A DNA stretch of 64,000 bases from Streptomyces cavernae (GCF_004023625.1 NZ_ML137714.1:36085-100084); one strand, 5' to 3'. Positions 44,750 through 53,570 are shown, counted from the first letter of the stretch. Made by a program: numbers and translations. Notes: generated by a model not told the origin, from the sequence alone.

Positions 44750-45646
44750 TCAGTCGTCACCGCTGAAGATCGCGACCAGGCGCAGCATCTCGATGTAGAT
44801 CCACACCAGGGTCATGGTCAGGCCGAACGCGGCCAGCCAGGCCTCCTCGCGCGGGGCACCGTAGGCGACACCGTCCTCGATCTGCTTGAAGTCGAGGGTC
44901 AGGAAGAACGCACCGAGCACGATCGCGATGATGCCCACGATGGCGCCCAGCGGGCCCATGCTGCGCAGACCGCCGTCATCGGCGACACCGAAGGCGACCA
45001 GCAGCAGGTTGACCGCCATCACCAGGATGAAGGCGATGGCGATGGCCATGCCGATCCGGGCGTAACGGGCGGTGACACGGATCCAGCCCGCCTTGTAGAT
45101 CAGCAGGGTGGCGCCGCTGACGGCCATCGTGCCGAGCACCGCCTGGAACGGGGCACCGCTGAACTCGGTGTTGAACATCTCGCTGATGACACCCAGGAAG
45201 ACGCCCTCGAAGGCGGCGTACCCGAGGATCAGCGCAGGCGAGGCCTTGCGCTTGAAGGACTGGACGATCGCCAGCACGAACGCGACGAGGGCCGCGCCGA
45301 TCGCCAGACCGTAGCTGCTGGACGAGACCGGCAGGAGGGCCCAGGCGAGGATCGCGCCGATCACGACGGTGCCGAGCGTCATGGCGGAGCGCATGACGAC
45401 GTCGTCCATCGTCATCCGGCCGGTGGAGACCGGAGCCTGCGGCGGCGCGCCCTGCTGGAGGTCCTGCGGGGCGTAAGGGTTCTGCGCGTAGGGGTTCTGC
45501 GCGTACGGGTTGCCGGACGGCTGGGCGTAGGGGTTCCCCTGCGTGCCGACAGCGGGTCCCCCGGCCTGCGGCGCCGCGTTGAAGCCCGCGTAGCCGTTGT
45601 CGCGGCTGAACCCCCGTCGCGAGAAGACCGGGTTGCTGCTCCTCAT
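44750..45646 (-). CDS. Bax inhibitor-1/YccA-like membrane protein
   Basis: A 298-residue polytopic protein of the Bax1-I (DUF4366/YccA-like) family. The N-terminal ~75 residues are disordered with NPYAQ repeats (NPYAQPSGNPYAQNPYAQNP). Seven TM helices follow, e.g. MTLGTVVIGAILAWALLPV, LAIGAALVAFVLAIVQSF, LGAIVGIIAIVLGAFFLTLD and AFGLTMTLVWIYIEMLRLV. The acidic end (SGDD) matches family members. ATG 45646 has GGAGG. Related proteins influence ion leak and stress; the role here is unknown. Confidence 0.92.
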   Translation of the reverse strand: MRSSNPVFSRRGFSRDNGYAGFNAAPQAGGPAVGTQGNPYAQPSGNPYAQNPYAQNPYAPQDLQQGAPPQAPVSTGRMTMDDVVMRSAMTLGTVVIGAILAWALLPVSSSSYGLAIGAALVAFVLAIVQSFKRKASPALILGYAAFEGVFLGVISEMFNTEFSGAPFQAVLGTMAVSGATLLIYKAGWIRVTARYARIGMAIAIAFILVMAVNLLLVAFGVADDGGLRSMGPLGAIVGIIAIVLGAFFLTLDFKQIEDGVAYGAPREEAWLAAFGLTMTLVWIYIEMLRLVAIFSGDD

Positions 45647-46347
45647 TTCACTCCTCCATGGCCACCCTCCGTGGCCTTGGCTCAAGAGTAATGGACAGGC
45701 AAAGGATTGACCCTAGTGCTTGGGGAGGATCTTTCCCTCGTCCATGACGAGCAACACGCTACGCGCATACTCCATTCCCGGCGTGGACTGGTACGAAGCC
45801 GAGACATGGGTGATACGCGACCCCGCGCGCCGGACGCCGCGGGAGGACGAACGCGAGGCCCCCGCGTACGCCATCGGGGTGGCCGGCCGGTCGGGAATCA
45901 GGGTGGCCGGTCGGGCGGGAATCGGGCCGGCCGGTCGGGCGGCATACGTCCACGGGTCTCCACGGGTCGCGCACCGCGGCCGGGTGCCCTCGCCGCTCCG
46001 GTGTCCGGGGCGGAAGTCCCGTCCCCAAACACCGGTTTCCGTCAGGAAAGACGCGCTGCCCTCCAGACGGAACACAAGCTGTACGTGGGCACGAACGGTG
46101 CCAACCGGTCGACCCGAGCGCCGACTGGTCCGGCCCCGCGGAGGGACCCCGACCACGATTCGACGACTGCGGGTTATCCGTTCGCGCAGCGGCAGCGAAG
46201 CCCACACTCCCTGCACGGGATTGATTCGGCGTTGAGCATCGGGGACGACACCGGGCGCCGTGGCGCTTACCCCGGAGGTAATCGCGGCCTGCGGCGCGCG
46301 TGGCTACGTTCGTGCCGTCGTAGTCGGAACGGACGAAGGAGCCGGAC
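45647..46347. other. Gene-poor region with GGCCGGTCGGG repeats
   Basis: Several open frames exist on both strands but none shows family motifs or consistent codon bias. A short repeat GGTGGCCGG(cc)GGTCGGG-AATC occurs three times at ~45890-45950. I see nothing else I can support. Confidence 0.5.
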
Positions 46348-46533
46348 GCGCCTGCCTATGGTTTCGCGCACCTGCGTGACCGCCGCCCCACCCCGACATC
46401 CTCGAGTACCTGGAACGCAACCAGGACACCCTCGACCCGTTCCACGGCCGCTGCCTGATCCATGGACCACCGACCGAGGTGGTCGAGGGGAGCTGGCAGG
46501 GCAGCATGGTGCTGATCGAGTTCCCGGACCTGG

Positions 46534-46736
46534 GGTCTGTGTCGGAAGTGGCGTCGTTCGCCCGAAGGGCGGGCCGGGCGGCGTCTGGTGCGTGCTCTCG
46601 GTGTGCCGGGCGGAAGTCCTCGTACTGGATGTACTTGGGCTTTCGCCCGGTGCGGCGAGTGGGGGTGCCCCCTGCTCGGAGAGCTTGGGGGAGCGTGCCA
46701 GGCGTCGGCCGGCAGGCGCCACTTCCGACACAGGCC
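46534..46736. mobile_element. 203-bp MITE with 20-bp terminal inverted repeats
   Basis: The left end GGTCTGTGTCGGAAGTGGCG (46534-46553) and right end CGCCACTTCCGACACAGGCC (46717-46736) are inverse with one mismatch. CTGG (46530-46533) and CTAG (46737-46740) flank it as a likely 4-bp target duplication with one change, as in IS5-like YTAR targets. No transposase inside. It carries an internal REP-type hairpin at 46660-46693. Confidence 0.88.
46660..46693. repeat. REP-type element inside the MITE
   Basis: Reverse-complement copy of the CTCCCCCAAGCTCTC... GGGGG hairpin family seen at 41174 and 48777. Confidence 0.7.
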
Positions 46737-46898
46737 CTAGTCGATGCCCGGGCCTGGTACGCCTCCCCCGCCTACCAGGAGATCCTGCGGCTGCGGACCG
46801 ACCACATCGACGGGGACGTGGTGCTCGTCGGGGGCGTCGGTGACGGATACGACCCGCGTGAGCGCGCAGCGAAGCTCCGGGCGGAGACGGCCGCGTAG

Positions 46899-47400
46899 CC
46901 GGGCTGGGCCGGTGACCGCGGTCGGCCGGCCCGGGGGTGGGTCGGCGTGAGGTGGGACGGCCTGAGGCGGGTCGGCCCAGGGGTGTGTCGGGAACGCGGG
47001 CGTTCGGGCCTGTCCATAGGCCACACGCACTGCCTCCCGGTCTGTGCCCCGGGCGTTCGCCTCGGTGTCCGCCTCCGGGCCCGGATGCCATGCGGCCGCG
47101 CATGTGACGGCTCGTCGGTGCAGTCCGCTTCCCACTCCCACCACCACCGGCACGTCGGCTCATGCGCGTCCGGGTGCGGACTGCACTCGCATCGAACCGC
47201 TCGGTCCGAACGGAGCCGTACGGTATCCGCCGAGGCGCCGTTCCCCTTGATGGCTCGCGCCTTCCCCGTCGGCGTTCTTCCGCCCAACCACCCACGCCGT
47301 GGCGGGGAGATACGTCCGTGCGCCCCCCATGCGCCCAGGGCGCGCACGAAGAACGGCGCCTCCCCGCCGGTTGGCGGGTCAGACGCCGTGCTCCACGTCG
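46899..47400. other. Non-coding region downstream of bldA
   Basis: Open frames on both strands lack motifs. The end (47340-47400) is the immediate 3' flank of the tRNA; CCA is not encoded. Near 47362 CCCCGCCGGTTGGCGGG could form a short stem ending bldA transcription. Nothing else supported. Confidence 0.45.
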
Positions 47401-47483
47401 TGCCCGGAACCGGACTTGAACCGGTACGCCCCCGAGGGGCAGCGAGGTTTAAGCTCGCCGTGTCTGCATTCCACCATCCGGGC
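47401..47483 (-). tRNA. bldA: tRNA-Leu (anticodon UAA), bldA
   Basis: The minus strand reads as a complete class II tRNA: acceptor GCCCGGA / TCCGGGC plus A73; anticodon stem-loop GCGAG-CTTAAAC-CTCGC with anticodon TAA; a long variable arm TGCCCCTCGGGGGCGT; and T arm ACCGG-TTCAAGT-CCGGT. It reads UUA, the rarest codon in Streptomyces. This is the bldA tRNA that controls development and antibiotic production through TTA-containing genes. 3' CCA is absent from the gene. Identity is firm from sequence memory and the anticodon. Confidence 0.96.
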
Positions 47484-47922
47484 AGGCCATCGGCTCCGTG
47501 TGGAGGCTCCGAGCCTATCCGGACGCGTCCCCCGAACAGCGGTACCACAGCCCGATGTTGTCTTATTTTATTGACGTCTGAGGGTGCATCAGGCCACAGA
47601 ATGGTCCATCAGCACTTGCCAAAAGCCCTCCGACCACTGCGCACACGGCCGTACGGAATGACGGAATTTCACCGTCCCCACACCGCCCGAACGAGGGCTT
47701 CCCTGTGCACACGGAAGTCCTCACTCTTCCGAGGCAGCCGACGGACCGTCATATCCGGGACAGTATCGGGGCCGCCCTCATCCCCAGGTATGACACCGGT
47801 GCGCCGGGTCCGACTGGAGTCGCCCCCGAGAACCAGAACTGCGACTGACTACACGACGGCGCTCGGCCCGGACGATGGGTCAAGACATCAAAACGACGCC
47901 GTCCTGACAGGAGCACCTCCCT
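47484..47922. other. Intergenic region between bldA and the ABC exporter
   Basis: Contains the bldA promoter region and an unusually AT-rich patch (TTGTCTTATTTTATTGACGT at about 47557-47576). I see no gene. The ABC gene start (47923) is preceded by AGGAG. Confidence 0.5.
47512..47517 (-). promoter_or_regulatory. Possible -10 element of bldA
   Basis: On the minus strand TAGGCT (GGATAGGCTCGG) lies 29-34 nt before the mature tRNA 5' end. No convincing -35 box was identified at 17-18 bp. Confidence 0.4.
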
Positions 47923-48693
47923 GTGACCACCACCCCCATCGCCGACCGGAGCACCGCGGTCGCAGCCCGCGCCACGGAACTGTCGAAGGTCTACGGACAG
48001 GGTGAGACCCAGGTGGTCGCCCTGGACCGGGTCTCCGTCGACTTCCGGCAGGCCGAGTTCACCGCCATCATGGGTCCCTCGGGATCCGGCAAGTCGACGC
48101 TGATGCACTGCGTCGCGGGCCTGGACAGTTTCAGCAGCGGTTCCGTGCGCATCGGTGACACCGAGTTGGGCTCGCTGAAGGACAAGCAGCTCACCAAGTT
48201 GCGCCGGGACAAGATCGGGTTCATCTTCCAGGCCTTCAACCTGCTGCCCACTCTCTCGGCGCTGGAGAACATCACGCTGCCGATGGACATCGCGGGCCGC
48301 AAGCCGGACAAAGAGTGGCTGGGCAGCGTGATCAGCATGGTGGGGCTCGCCGACCGGCTCTCCCACCGCCCCACCCAGCTCTCCGGCGGCCAGCAGCAGC
48401 GCGTCGCGGTGGCCCGGGCACTGGCCTCCAAGCCCGAGATCATCTTCGGTGACGAGCCGACCGGGAACCTGGACTCGCGCTCGGGCGCCGAGGTGCTGGG
48501 CTTCCTGCGCAACTCCGTACGGGAGTTGGGGCAGACGGTGGTGATGGTGACGCACGACCCGGTGGCCGCGGCGTACGCGGACCGGGTGGTGTTCCTCGCG
48601 GACGGCCGGATCGTGGACGAGATGTACGCGCCCAGTGCGGACTCCGTGCTGGACCGCATGAAGCGCTTCGACGGCAAGGGCCGCACGAGCTGA
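47923..48693 (+). CDS. ABC transporter ATP-binding protein (LolD/MacB type)
   Basis: A 256-residue ATPase with Walker A IMGPSGSGKSTLMHCVAGLD, FIFQAFNLLPTLSALENITL, signature LSGGQQQRVAVARALA, Walker B IIFGDEPTGNLDSRSG and VVMVTHDPVAAAYADRVVFL. GTG start with AGGAG upstream. It pairs with the 846-residue permease 590 bp downstream, across a repeat-filled gap. Exporter of lipid, peptide or drug by family. Confidence 0.94.
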   Translation: MTTTPIADRSTAVAARATELSKVYGQGETQVVALDRVSVDFRQAEFTAIMGPSGSGKSTLMHCVAGLDSFSSGSVRIGDTELGSLKDKQLTKLRRDKIGFIFQAFNLLPTLSALENITLPMDIAGRKPDKEWLGSVISMVGLADRLSHRPTQLSGGQQQRVAVARALASKPEIIFGDEPTGNLDSRSGAEVLGFLRNSVRELGQTVVMVTHDPVAAAYADRVVFLADGRIVDEMYAPSADSVLDRMKRFDGKGRTS

Positions 48694-48776
48694 GGGCTGC
48701 CGCCCGACCAACCGTGTTTCCCGGGGCTGCCGCCCCGGACCGCCCCTGAATCGGCCCGAACAGCCCCGGCCTCGAC

Positions 48777-48817
48777 CTCCCCCAAGCTCTCGGCTCGCAC
48801 GATCAGGGGACTCCCAT
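48777..48817. repeat. REP-type interspersed element
   Basis: CTCCCCCAAGCTCTCGGCTC to GGGGACTCCCAT, a third copy of the element at 41174; the arms are less perfect here. Confidence 0.7.
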
Positions 48818-48850
48818 GCCGGGCTGCATGTGCCTGACCTGGACTGTTTA

Positions 48851-49008
48851 CCTGCGGGGCTGTGCCCTGCGGGGCCGTGACCTGCGGAGGCTGTTACCTG
48901 CCGGGGCTGTTGCCTGCGGAGGCTGTTACCTGCGGAGGCTGTTACCTGCCGGGGCTGTTGCCTGCGGGGGCTGTTGCCTGCGGGGGCTGTTGCCTGCGGG
49001 ACGCCTTG
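48851..49008. repeat. 16-bp tandem repeat array, about ten units
   Basis: CCTGC(C/G)GG recurs at 48851, 48866, 48881, 48897, 48913, 48929, 48945, 48961, 48977 and 48993; unit TTGCCTGCGGGGGCTG. It separates the ABC ATPase from its permease. The remaining gap (49009-49283) has no gene. Confidence 0.93.
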
Positions 49009-49283
49009 GCGGCGCGGGGAACCGCGCGATCAGCCACCCCGGCCCGCAGACCACGACCCAGCCCGGGGACGCGCCCCTGAAGGGGCGCGGGACTGTGGGC
49101 GTTGCGCGGCTCCGCCCTCCGCCGCGTGGGCGCACTCAGCCACGACTCACCCGCAGATGCGCGTCAGGGCCCGGGGCCCCGGAAACCACGCGGGGTCCCA
49201 GACGGGCGCAGCCGCCTTGCAGGGCCGACGGGCGCAGCCCACGGCGCACCCCCACCCACCTCCACCTCACCTGGACCAAACCC

Positions 49284-51824
49284 ATGCTTCGTACCGCCTT
49301 GCGCAACGTTCTCGCGCACAAGGCCCGGCTCCTGATGACCGTGCTCGCCGTGATGCTCGGCGTGGCCTTCGTGTCGGGGACCCTGGTCTTCACCAACACC
49401 ATCTCCAAGGCCTACGAGAAGAGTTCCGCGAAGGGCTTCGACCACGTCGACGTCGCCATCGAGCCCGAGTACGAAGAGGACCGGGGCGACAAGATCGGCA
49501 CGGAGCGGAAGCTCACCCCCGCGCTGCTGGAGAAGACCGCGAACGTCCCGGGTGCGGCCTCCGCCATCGGGGTCGTGAGCGACTTCACCGCCATCGCCGG
49601 CAAGGACGGCAAGCTCGTCGGAGACGGCTTCCAGTCCTCCGGCAGCAACTACTGGGGGGAGAAGGACCCGCGCTACCCGCTGAAGGACGGCCGCGCCCCG
49701 AAGGGCGCGAATGAGATCGCGCTCGACTCGGAGACCGCCCGCCGCACGGGCTACCGGATCGGCGACACCGTACGGCTGTCCGTGGACGGCCCGGTGCTGA
49801 CCCCGAAGGTCACCGCGATCTTCACCACCGACGACGGCAACGTCGCCGCCGGTGGTAGCCTCGTTCTGTTCGACACGCCGACCGCGCAGAAGCTGTTCCA
49901 CAAGGAGGGCGCCTACGACGAGATCGACGTGAAGGCGGCGTCCGGCACCAGCCAGAGCGCTCTGCGCGCGGAGCTGGAAAAGGTGGTTCCCGCGAAGACC
50001 GCCTCCATGACGACCGGTCAGCAACTCGCCGACGACCAGGCGCGGCAGATCTCCGCGGGCATGAGCTCGATGCGGACGATGCTGCTGGTCTTCGCCGGTA
50101 TCGCGCTGTTCGTGGGTGTGTTCATCATCGCCAACACCTTCACCATGCTCGTCGCCCAGCGCACCAAGGAACTGGCGCTGATGCGCGCGGTCGGCGCCTC
50201 GCGCCGCCAGGTGACGCGTTCGGTGCTGCTGGAGGCGGCCGTGGTCGGCGCGGTCGCGGCCGTCACCGGTCTCGCCGTCGGTGTCGGCATCGGCGCCGGC
50301 ATGCGCTCCCTGGTGGGCACGCTCGGCGCCGTCGTCCCGGACGGCCCGCTGGTCATCACCCCTTCGACGGTCTTGACCGCGCTGGTCGTCGGCATCGTCG
50401 TCACCATGCTGGCCGCCTGGCTGCCGGGCCGCCGCGCCGCGAAGATCCCGCCGGTGGCCGCGATGAGCAGCGTTCACGCCCAGGCCACTACCAAGTCCCT
50501 GGTGCTGCGCAACACGTTCGGCGCGCTGCTGTCCGGTGCGGGCATCGCCGCCGTCCTCGTCGGCAGCCAGGCGAAGAGCGCCAGCGACGGCCAGGTCCCG
50601 ATGGGGCTCGGTGCGGCCCTGCTGGTGATCGGTGTGTTCGTGCTCACGCCGCTGCTGTCCCGTCCACTGATCGCCGCCGCGGCCCCTGTCCTGCGTGTCT
50701 TCGGCGTCAGCGGCAAGCTCGCCCGGCAGAACTCGGTGCGCAACCCGCGCCGCACCGCGGCCACCGCCTCCGCGCTGATGATCGGCCTCACGCTGATCAC
50801 CGGTCTGACGGTGATCGCGGGCAGTGTGCAGCAGGCGATCGACAAGATGGCCACCGCCGCGCTGAAGGCGGACTACGTGGTGTCCATGGCGAACGGCAAC
50901 TCGCTCTCGCCCGACGTCGACAAGAAGCTCGCCTCGGTCGACGGCGTCACCGCCACCAGCCCGATGCGGAACGCCTACGTACGCGTCAACAGCGAACTCA
51001 CCCACTATGTGACGGGCGTCAACGGCGCCGCGATCGGCAAGCTCACCGACCTCAAGGTCGCGGAGGGCTCGTTCAAGGTCGGCGGCACGGACGTCGTCGT
51101 GGACGAGGACACCGCCAAGGAGCGGAACTGGAAAGCCGGTTCCCGGTTCAAGGTCGCGTACGAGGACGGCAAGACCCAGCAGCTCACGGTCGCCGGCGTC
51201 TACGAGGGCAATGAACTCATCCGCGGCGTACTGCTGGACAACACGACCCTGACGCCGCATCTGACCTCGCCGGAACCCTCCGACATGGAGGTGATGGTGA
51301 AGACCGCGGGCGGCGCGAATGAGGCGACCAAGGACAAGCTGGCGGAGGCACTCGGCGACAACCCGGCGATCCGCGTCCAGGACAAGCAGGACGTCTCCAA
51401 CGAGATCGCACAGATCTTCACCCTGATGCTCAACATGCTCTACGGCCTGCTGGCGATGGCGGTGATCGTCGCGGTCCTCGGGGTCATCAACACTCTCGCG
51501 ATGTCCGTCTTCGAGCGCTCGCAGGAGATCGGGATGCTCCGCGCCATCGGTCTGGAGCGCGGCGGCATCAAGCGAATGGTGCGGCTGGAGTCGCTGGTCA
51601 TCTCGCTGTTCGGAGGGGTGCTGGGGATCGGCCTGGGCGTGTTCTTCGGCTGGGCGGCCGGTGAACTGATCGGCAGCGCGCTCAAGACGTACGAACTGGT
51701 CATGCCGTGGGGCCGGATCGGCCTGTTCCTGCTGCTGGCCGCGGTGGTCGGCGTCCTGGCCGCCCTGTGGCCGGCCCGCCGCGCGTCCCGGCTGAACATG
51801 CTGGCGGCCATCAAGGCCGAGTAA
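49284..51824 (+). CDS. FtsX-like ABC transporter permease (MacB type, two FtsX domains)
   Basis: An 846-residue permease. It opens MLRTALRNVLAHKARLLMTV, the usual start of this family, then an extracytoplasmic MacB-like domain (~50-260). The first FtsX domain has IIANTFTMLVAQRTKELALM and RAVGASRRQVTRSVLLEAAV; the second ends SVFERSQEIGMLRAIGLERG with the final TMs (LFLLLAAVVGVLAALWPARR). ATG 49284 is preferred to an ORF start 468 bp earlier that runs through the repeat. Works with the upstream ATPase. Confidence 0.92.
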   Translation: MLRTALRNVLAHKARLLMTVLAVMLGVAFVSGTLVFTNTISKAYEKSSAKGFDHVDVAIEPEYEEDRGDKIGTERKLTPALLEKTANVPGAASAIGVVSDFTAIAGKDGKLVGDGFQSSGSNYWGEKDPRYPLKDGRAPKGANEIALDSETARRTGYRIGDTVRLSVDGPVLTPKVTAIFTTDDGNVAAGGSLVLFDTPTAQKLFHKEGAYDEIDVKAASGTSQSALRAELEKVVPAKTASMTTGQQLADDQARQISAGMSSMRTMLLVFAGIALFVGVFIIANTFTMLVAQRTKELALMRAVGASRRQVTRSVLLEAAVVGAVAAVTGLAVGVGIGAGMRSLVGTLGAVVPDGPLVITPSTVLTALVVGIVVTMLAAWLPGRRAAKIPPVAAMSSVHAQATTKSLVLRNTFGALLSGAGIAAVLVGSQAKSASDGQVPMGLGAALLVIGVFVLTPLLSRPLIAAAAPVLRVFGVSGKLARQNSVRNPRRTAATASALMIGLTLITGLTVIAGSVQQAIDKMATAALKADYVVSMANGNSLSPDVDKKLASVDGVTATSPMRNAYVRVNSELTHYVTGVNGAAIGKLTDLKVAEGSFKVGGTDVVVDEDTAKERNWKAGSRFKVAYEDGKTQQLTVAGVYEGNELIRGVLLDNTTLTPHLTSPEPSDMEVMVKTAGGANEATKDKLAEALGDNPAIRVQDKQDVSNEIAQIFTLMLNMLYGLLAMAVIVAVLGVINTLAMSVFERSQEIGMLRAIGLERGGIKRMVRLESLVISLFGGVLGIGLGVFFGWAAGELIGSALKTYELVMPWGRIGLFLLLAAVVGVLAALWPARRASRLNMLAAIKAE

Positions 51825-51841
51825 CCGGGTGACTCCACGAG

Positions 51842-51887
51842 GGTGAGGGGCCCCGCCCGGCTGTGCTGCCGGGCGGGGCCCCTCACC
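51842..51887 (+). terminator. Strong 20-bp terminator after the ABC permease
   Basis: GGTGAGGGGCCCCGCCCGGC (51842-51861), 6-nt loop, GCCGGGCGGGGCCCCTCACC (51868-51887). Perfect; 17 bp past the stop. Short TACTGGGTGTG repeats follow to 51976. Confidence 0.92.
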
Positions 51888-51991
51888 GTTCCTGCTGGGT
51901 CTGTCCGGATGTGTTCCTACTGGGTGTGCCCCCTGTGCCCCTACTGGGTGTGTGCCCAATGGGTGTTTGCCCAATGGTGAGCGGGCGTCCC

Positions 51992-53293
51992 TCAGCCGGC
52001 GCCCCAGACGCGCGCTCGGAGCGGCATCCCCGACTCTCCCGATTTCACCGTCCTGACCGCGAGCACCTGGTTGACGCCGATGGTGTTGTGCTCGAAGCCG
52101 AGGGCGGAGGCGGCCATGTACAGGCGCCAGACACGGGCCCGGCCGGGGCTGGTCAGCTGCATGGCGCGCGGCCACTGCGCCTCCAGGTTTGCCACCCAGC
52201 GGCGCAGGGTGAGGGCGTAGTGCTCACGGATGGACTCCGCGTCGCGCACCTCGAAGCCGGCGCGTTCCAGCTGGGTCACGGTGGTGCCGAGCGGGGCCAG
52301 TTCGCCGCCGGGGAAGACATAGGCGTCGATGAAGCCGTCGATCGCGTACGAGGACTCGTCGGCGACGGGGCGGCGGGAGATCTGGTGGTTGAGGAGCCGT
52401 CCGCCGGGTCTGAGCAGCGCGTACAGGTCCTGCGCGTACTCCAGGTACCGCTGGGCGCCCACGTGCTCGGCCATCCCGATGGAGGAGATCGCGTCGTAGG
52501 GGCCGTCGGCGACGTCGCGGTAGTCCTGGACGCGGATCTCCACCCGGTCGGCGAGGCCCTCTTCGGCGACCCGCTTGCGGGCGTACGCGGCCTGCTCCAG
52601 GGAGAGGGTGACACCGACGACGCTGACGCCGTACTCGCGGGCCGCGTGGACCGCCATCGAGCCCCAGCCGCAGCCCACGTCGAGCAGGCGCATGCCCGGT
52701 TCGAGGTCCAGCTTGCGGCAGACGAGGTCGAGCTTGTCGCGCTGGGCGTCCTCCAGGGTGCCGTCCGGGGAGTCCCAGTAGGCGCACGAGTAGACCATGG
52801 ACGGGCCGAGGACGATCTCGTAGAAGTCGTTGCCGACGTCGTAGTGGTGGCTGATGGCCCGCTTGTCGCTGCGTCTGGTGTGCAGGTGGAGCCGGCCCGG
52901 TCTGCGGGTCTCCTCGCGGGGCGGGGCCGGGGGCAGGTAGGGGCCCGCCAGCTTCACCAGCGCGAGGGCGGCGGAGCGCACCTCGGGGTCGCGCAGTGCG
53001 TCGAGCGCGCCACGGGCGTCCTCGCCGCGTTCCCAGACCAGTCCGGAGAGGATGTCGAGACCCGCGTACAGGCCGTCCTCGATGTCGAGCTCTCCGGCGA
53101 CCCAGGCACGGGCCAGCCCCAGCTCGCCGGGCTTCCACAGCAACCGGCGCAGCGCCCTGCGGCTGCGAATCACCAGGACGGGGGCACCGGGCGGGCCCGC
53201 CTCGGAGCCGTCCCAGGCGCGGACGCGCATCGGGAACGGCACCCCCAGCAACTGTTCGGCGAGCCCCTTCAGCCGCAACGCGGCGTCTGCCAT
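51992..53293 (-). CDS. Cyclopropane-fatty-acyl-phospholipid synthase family methyltransferase
   Basis: Transfers a methylene or methyl group from SAM to membrane lipid acyl chains. The 433-residue product has the SAM motif LLDVGCGWGSMAVHAAREYG, GVTLSLEQAAYARKRV, SSIGMAEHVGAQRYLEYAQD and HHYDVGNDFYEIVLGPSMVY. The N-terminal ~140 residues are the CFA lipid-binding part. ATG 53293 has GGAGGTG. It is monocistronic downstream of ndh; a palindrome lies upstream. Product could be a cyclopropane or a 10-methyl acyl chain. Confidence 0.92.
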   Translation of the reverse strand: MADAALRLKGLAEQLLGVPFPMRVRAWDGSEAGPPGAPVLVIRSRRALRRLLWKPGELGLARAWVAGELDIEDGLYAGLDILSGLVWERGEDARGALDALRDPEVRSAALALVKLAGPYLPPAPPREETRRPGRLHLHTRRSDKRAISHHYDVGNDFYEIVLGPSMVYSCAYWDSPDGTLEDAQRDKLDLVCRKLDLEPGMRLLDVGCGWGSMAVHAAREYGVSVVGVTLSLEQAAYARKRVAEEGLADRVEIRVQDYRDVADGPYDAISSIGMAEHVGAQRYLEYAQDLYALLRPGGRLLNHQISRRPVADESSYAIDGFIDAYVFPGGELAPLGTTVTQLERAGFEVRDAESIREHYALTLRRWVANLEAQWPRAMQLTSPGRARVWRLYMAASALGFEHNTIGVNQVLAVRTVKSGESGMPLRARVWGAG

Positions 53294-53409
53294 GACGCAC
53301 ACCTCCGTGACGACGAACCGTGATGACGAATCCCGCGGACAGACGTTCCGTAAACGGACATCTGGCGAAACGGACGACTCGTTAAACACCCAAAGAGGCA
53401 GGGCTCAGT

Positions 53410-53428
53410 CCCGTAACGGTGTTACGGG
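53410..53428. promoter_or_regulatory. Palindrome upstream of the CFA synthase gene
   Basis: CCCGTAAC (53410-53417) GGT GTTACGGG (53421-53428): perfect 8-bp arms. About 120 bp before the start codon. Confidence 0.5.
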
Positions 53429-53494
53429 CAGGCAAAAAAGCTGTATCCGGCATCTACTGCGGACGGGCACGCTGCCGGGGGTTCGACGGGGACG

Positions 53495-53538
53495 CCGAAG
53501 GGGCCTCCCGCACCACGGATGGCGGGAGGCCCCTTCGG
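53495..53538. terminator. Terminator after ndh
   Basis: CCGAAGGGGCCTCCCGC (53495-53511) and GCGGGAGGCCCCTTCGG (53522-53538), perfect 17-bp arms with a 10-nt loop, 32 bp past the ndh stop. Confidence 0.9.
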
Positions 53539-53570
53539 GACGATCGGTGACCTAGGTCAGGCGCACCGGC

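Larger units (their letters stand above)
46348..46898 (+). pseudogene. DUF1330-family pseudogene interrupted by a MITE
   Basis: Pieces of a small DUF1330 protein are found in order: PAYGFAHLRD (frame of 46351), then after a frameshift near 46380-46395 PDILEYLERNQDTLDPFHGR and VVEGSWQGSMVLIEFPDL, a 203-bp insertion, then DARAWYASPAYQEILRLRTD and HIDGDVVLVGGVGDGYDPRE. A GCG stands where a start codon would be expected behind AAGGAG. Start loss, frameshift and insertion together make it a pseudogene, although the insertion itself (207 bp with target duplication) keeps frame. Confidence 0.82.

Noticed and set aside
45713..46216. 167-residue minus-strand frame and overlapping plus frames upstream of the DUF1330 remnant
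   Set aside because: No motifs, low third-base GC discipline and internal simple repeats; treated as non-coding.
48816..49283. N-terminal extension of the ABC permease through the 16-bp repeat
   Set aside because: The conserved family start MLRTALRNVLAHKA is at 49284; the upstream part is repeat-derived and low complexity.
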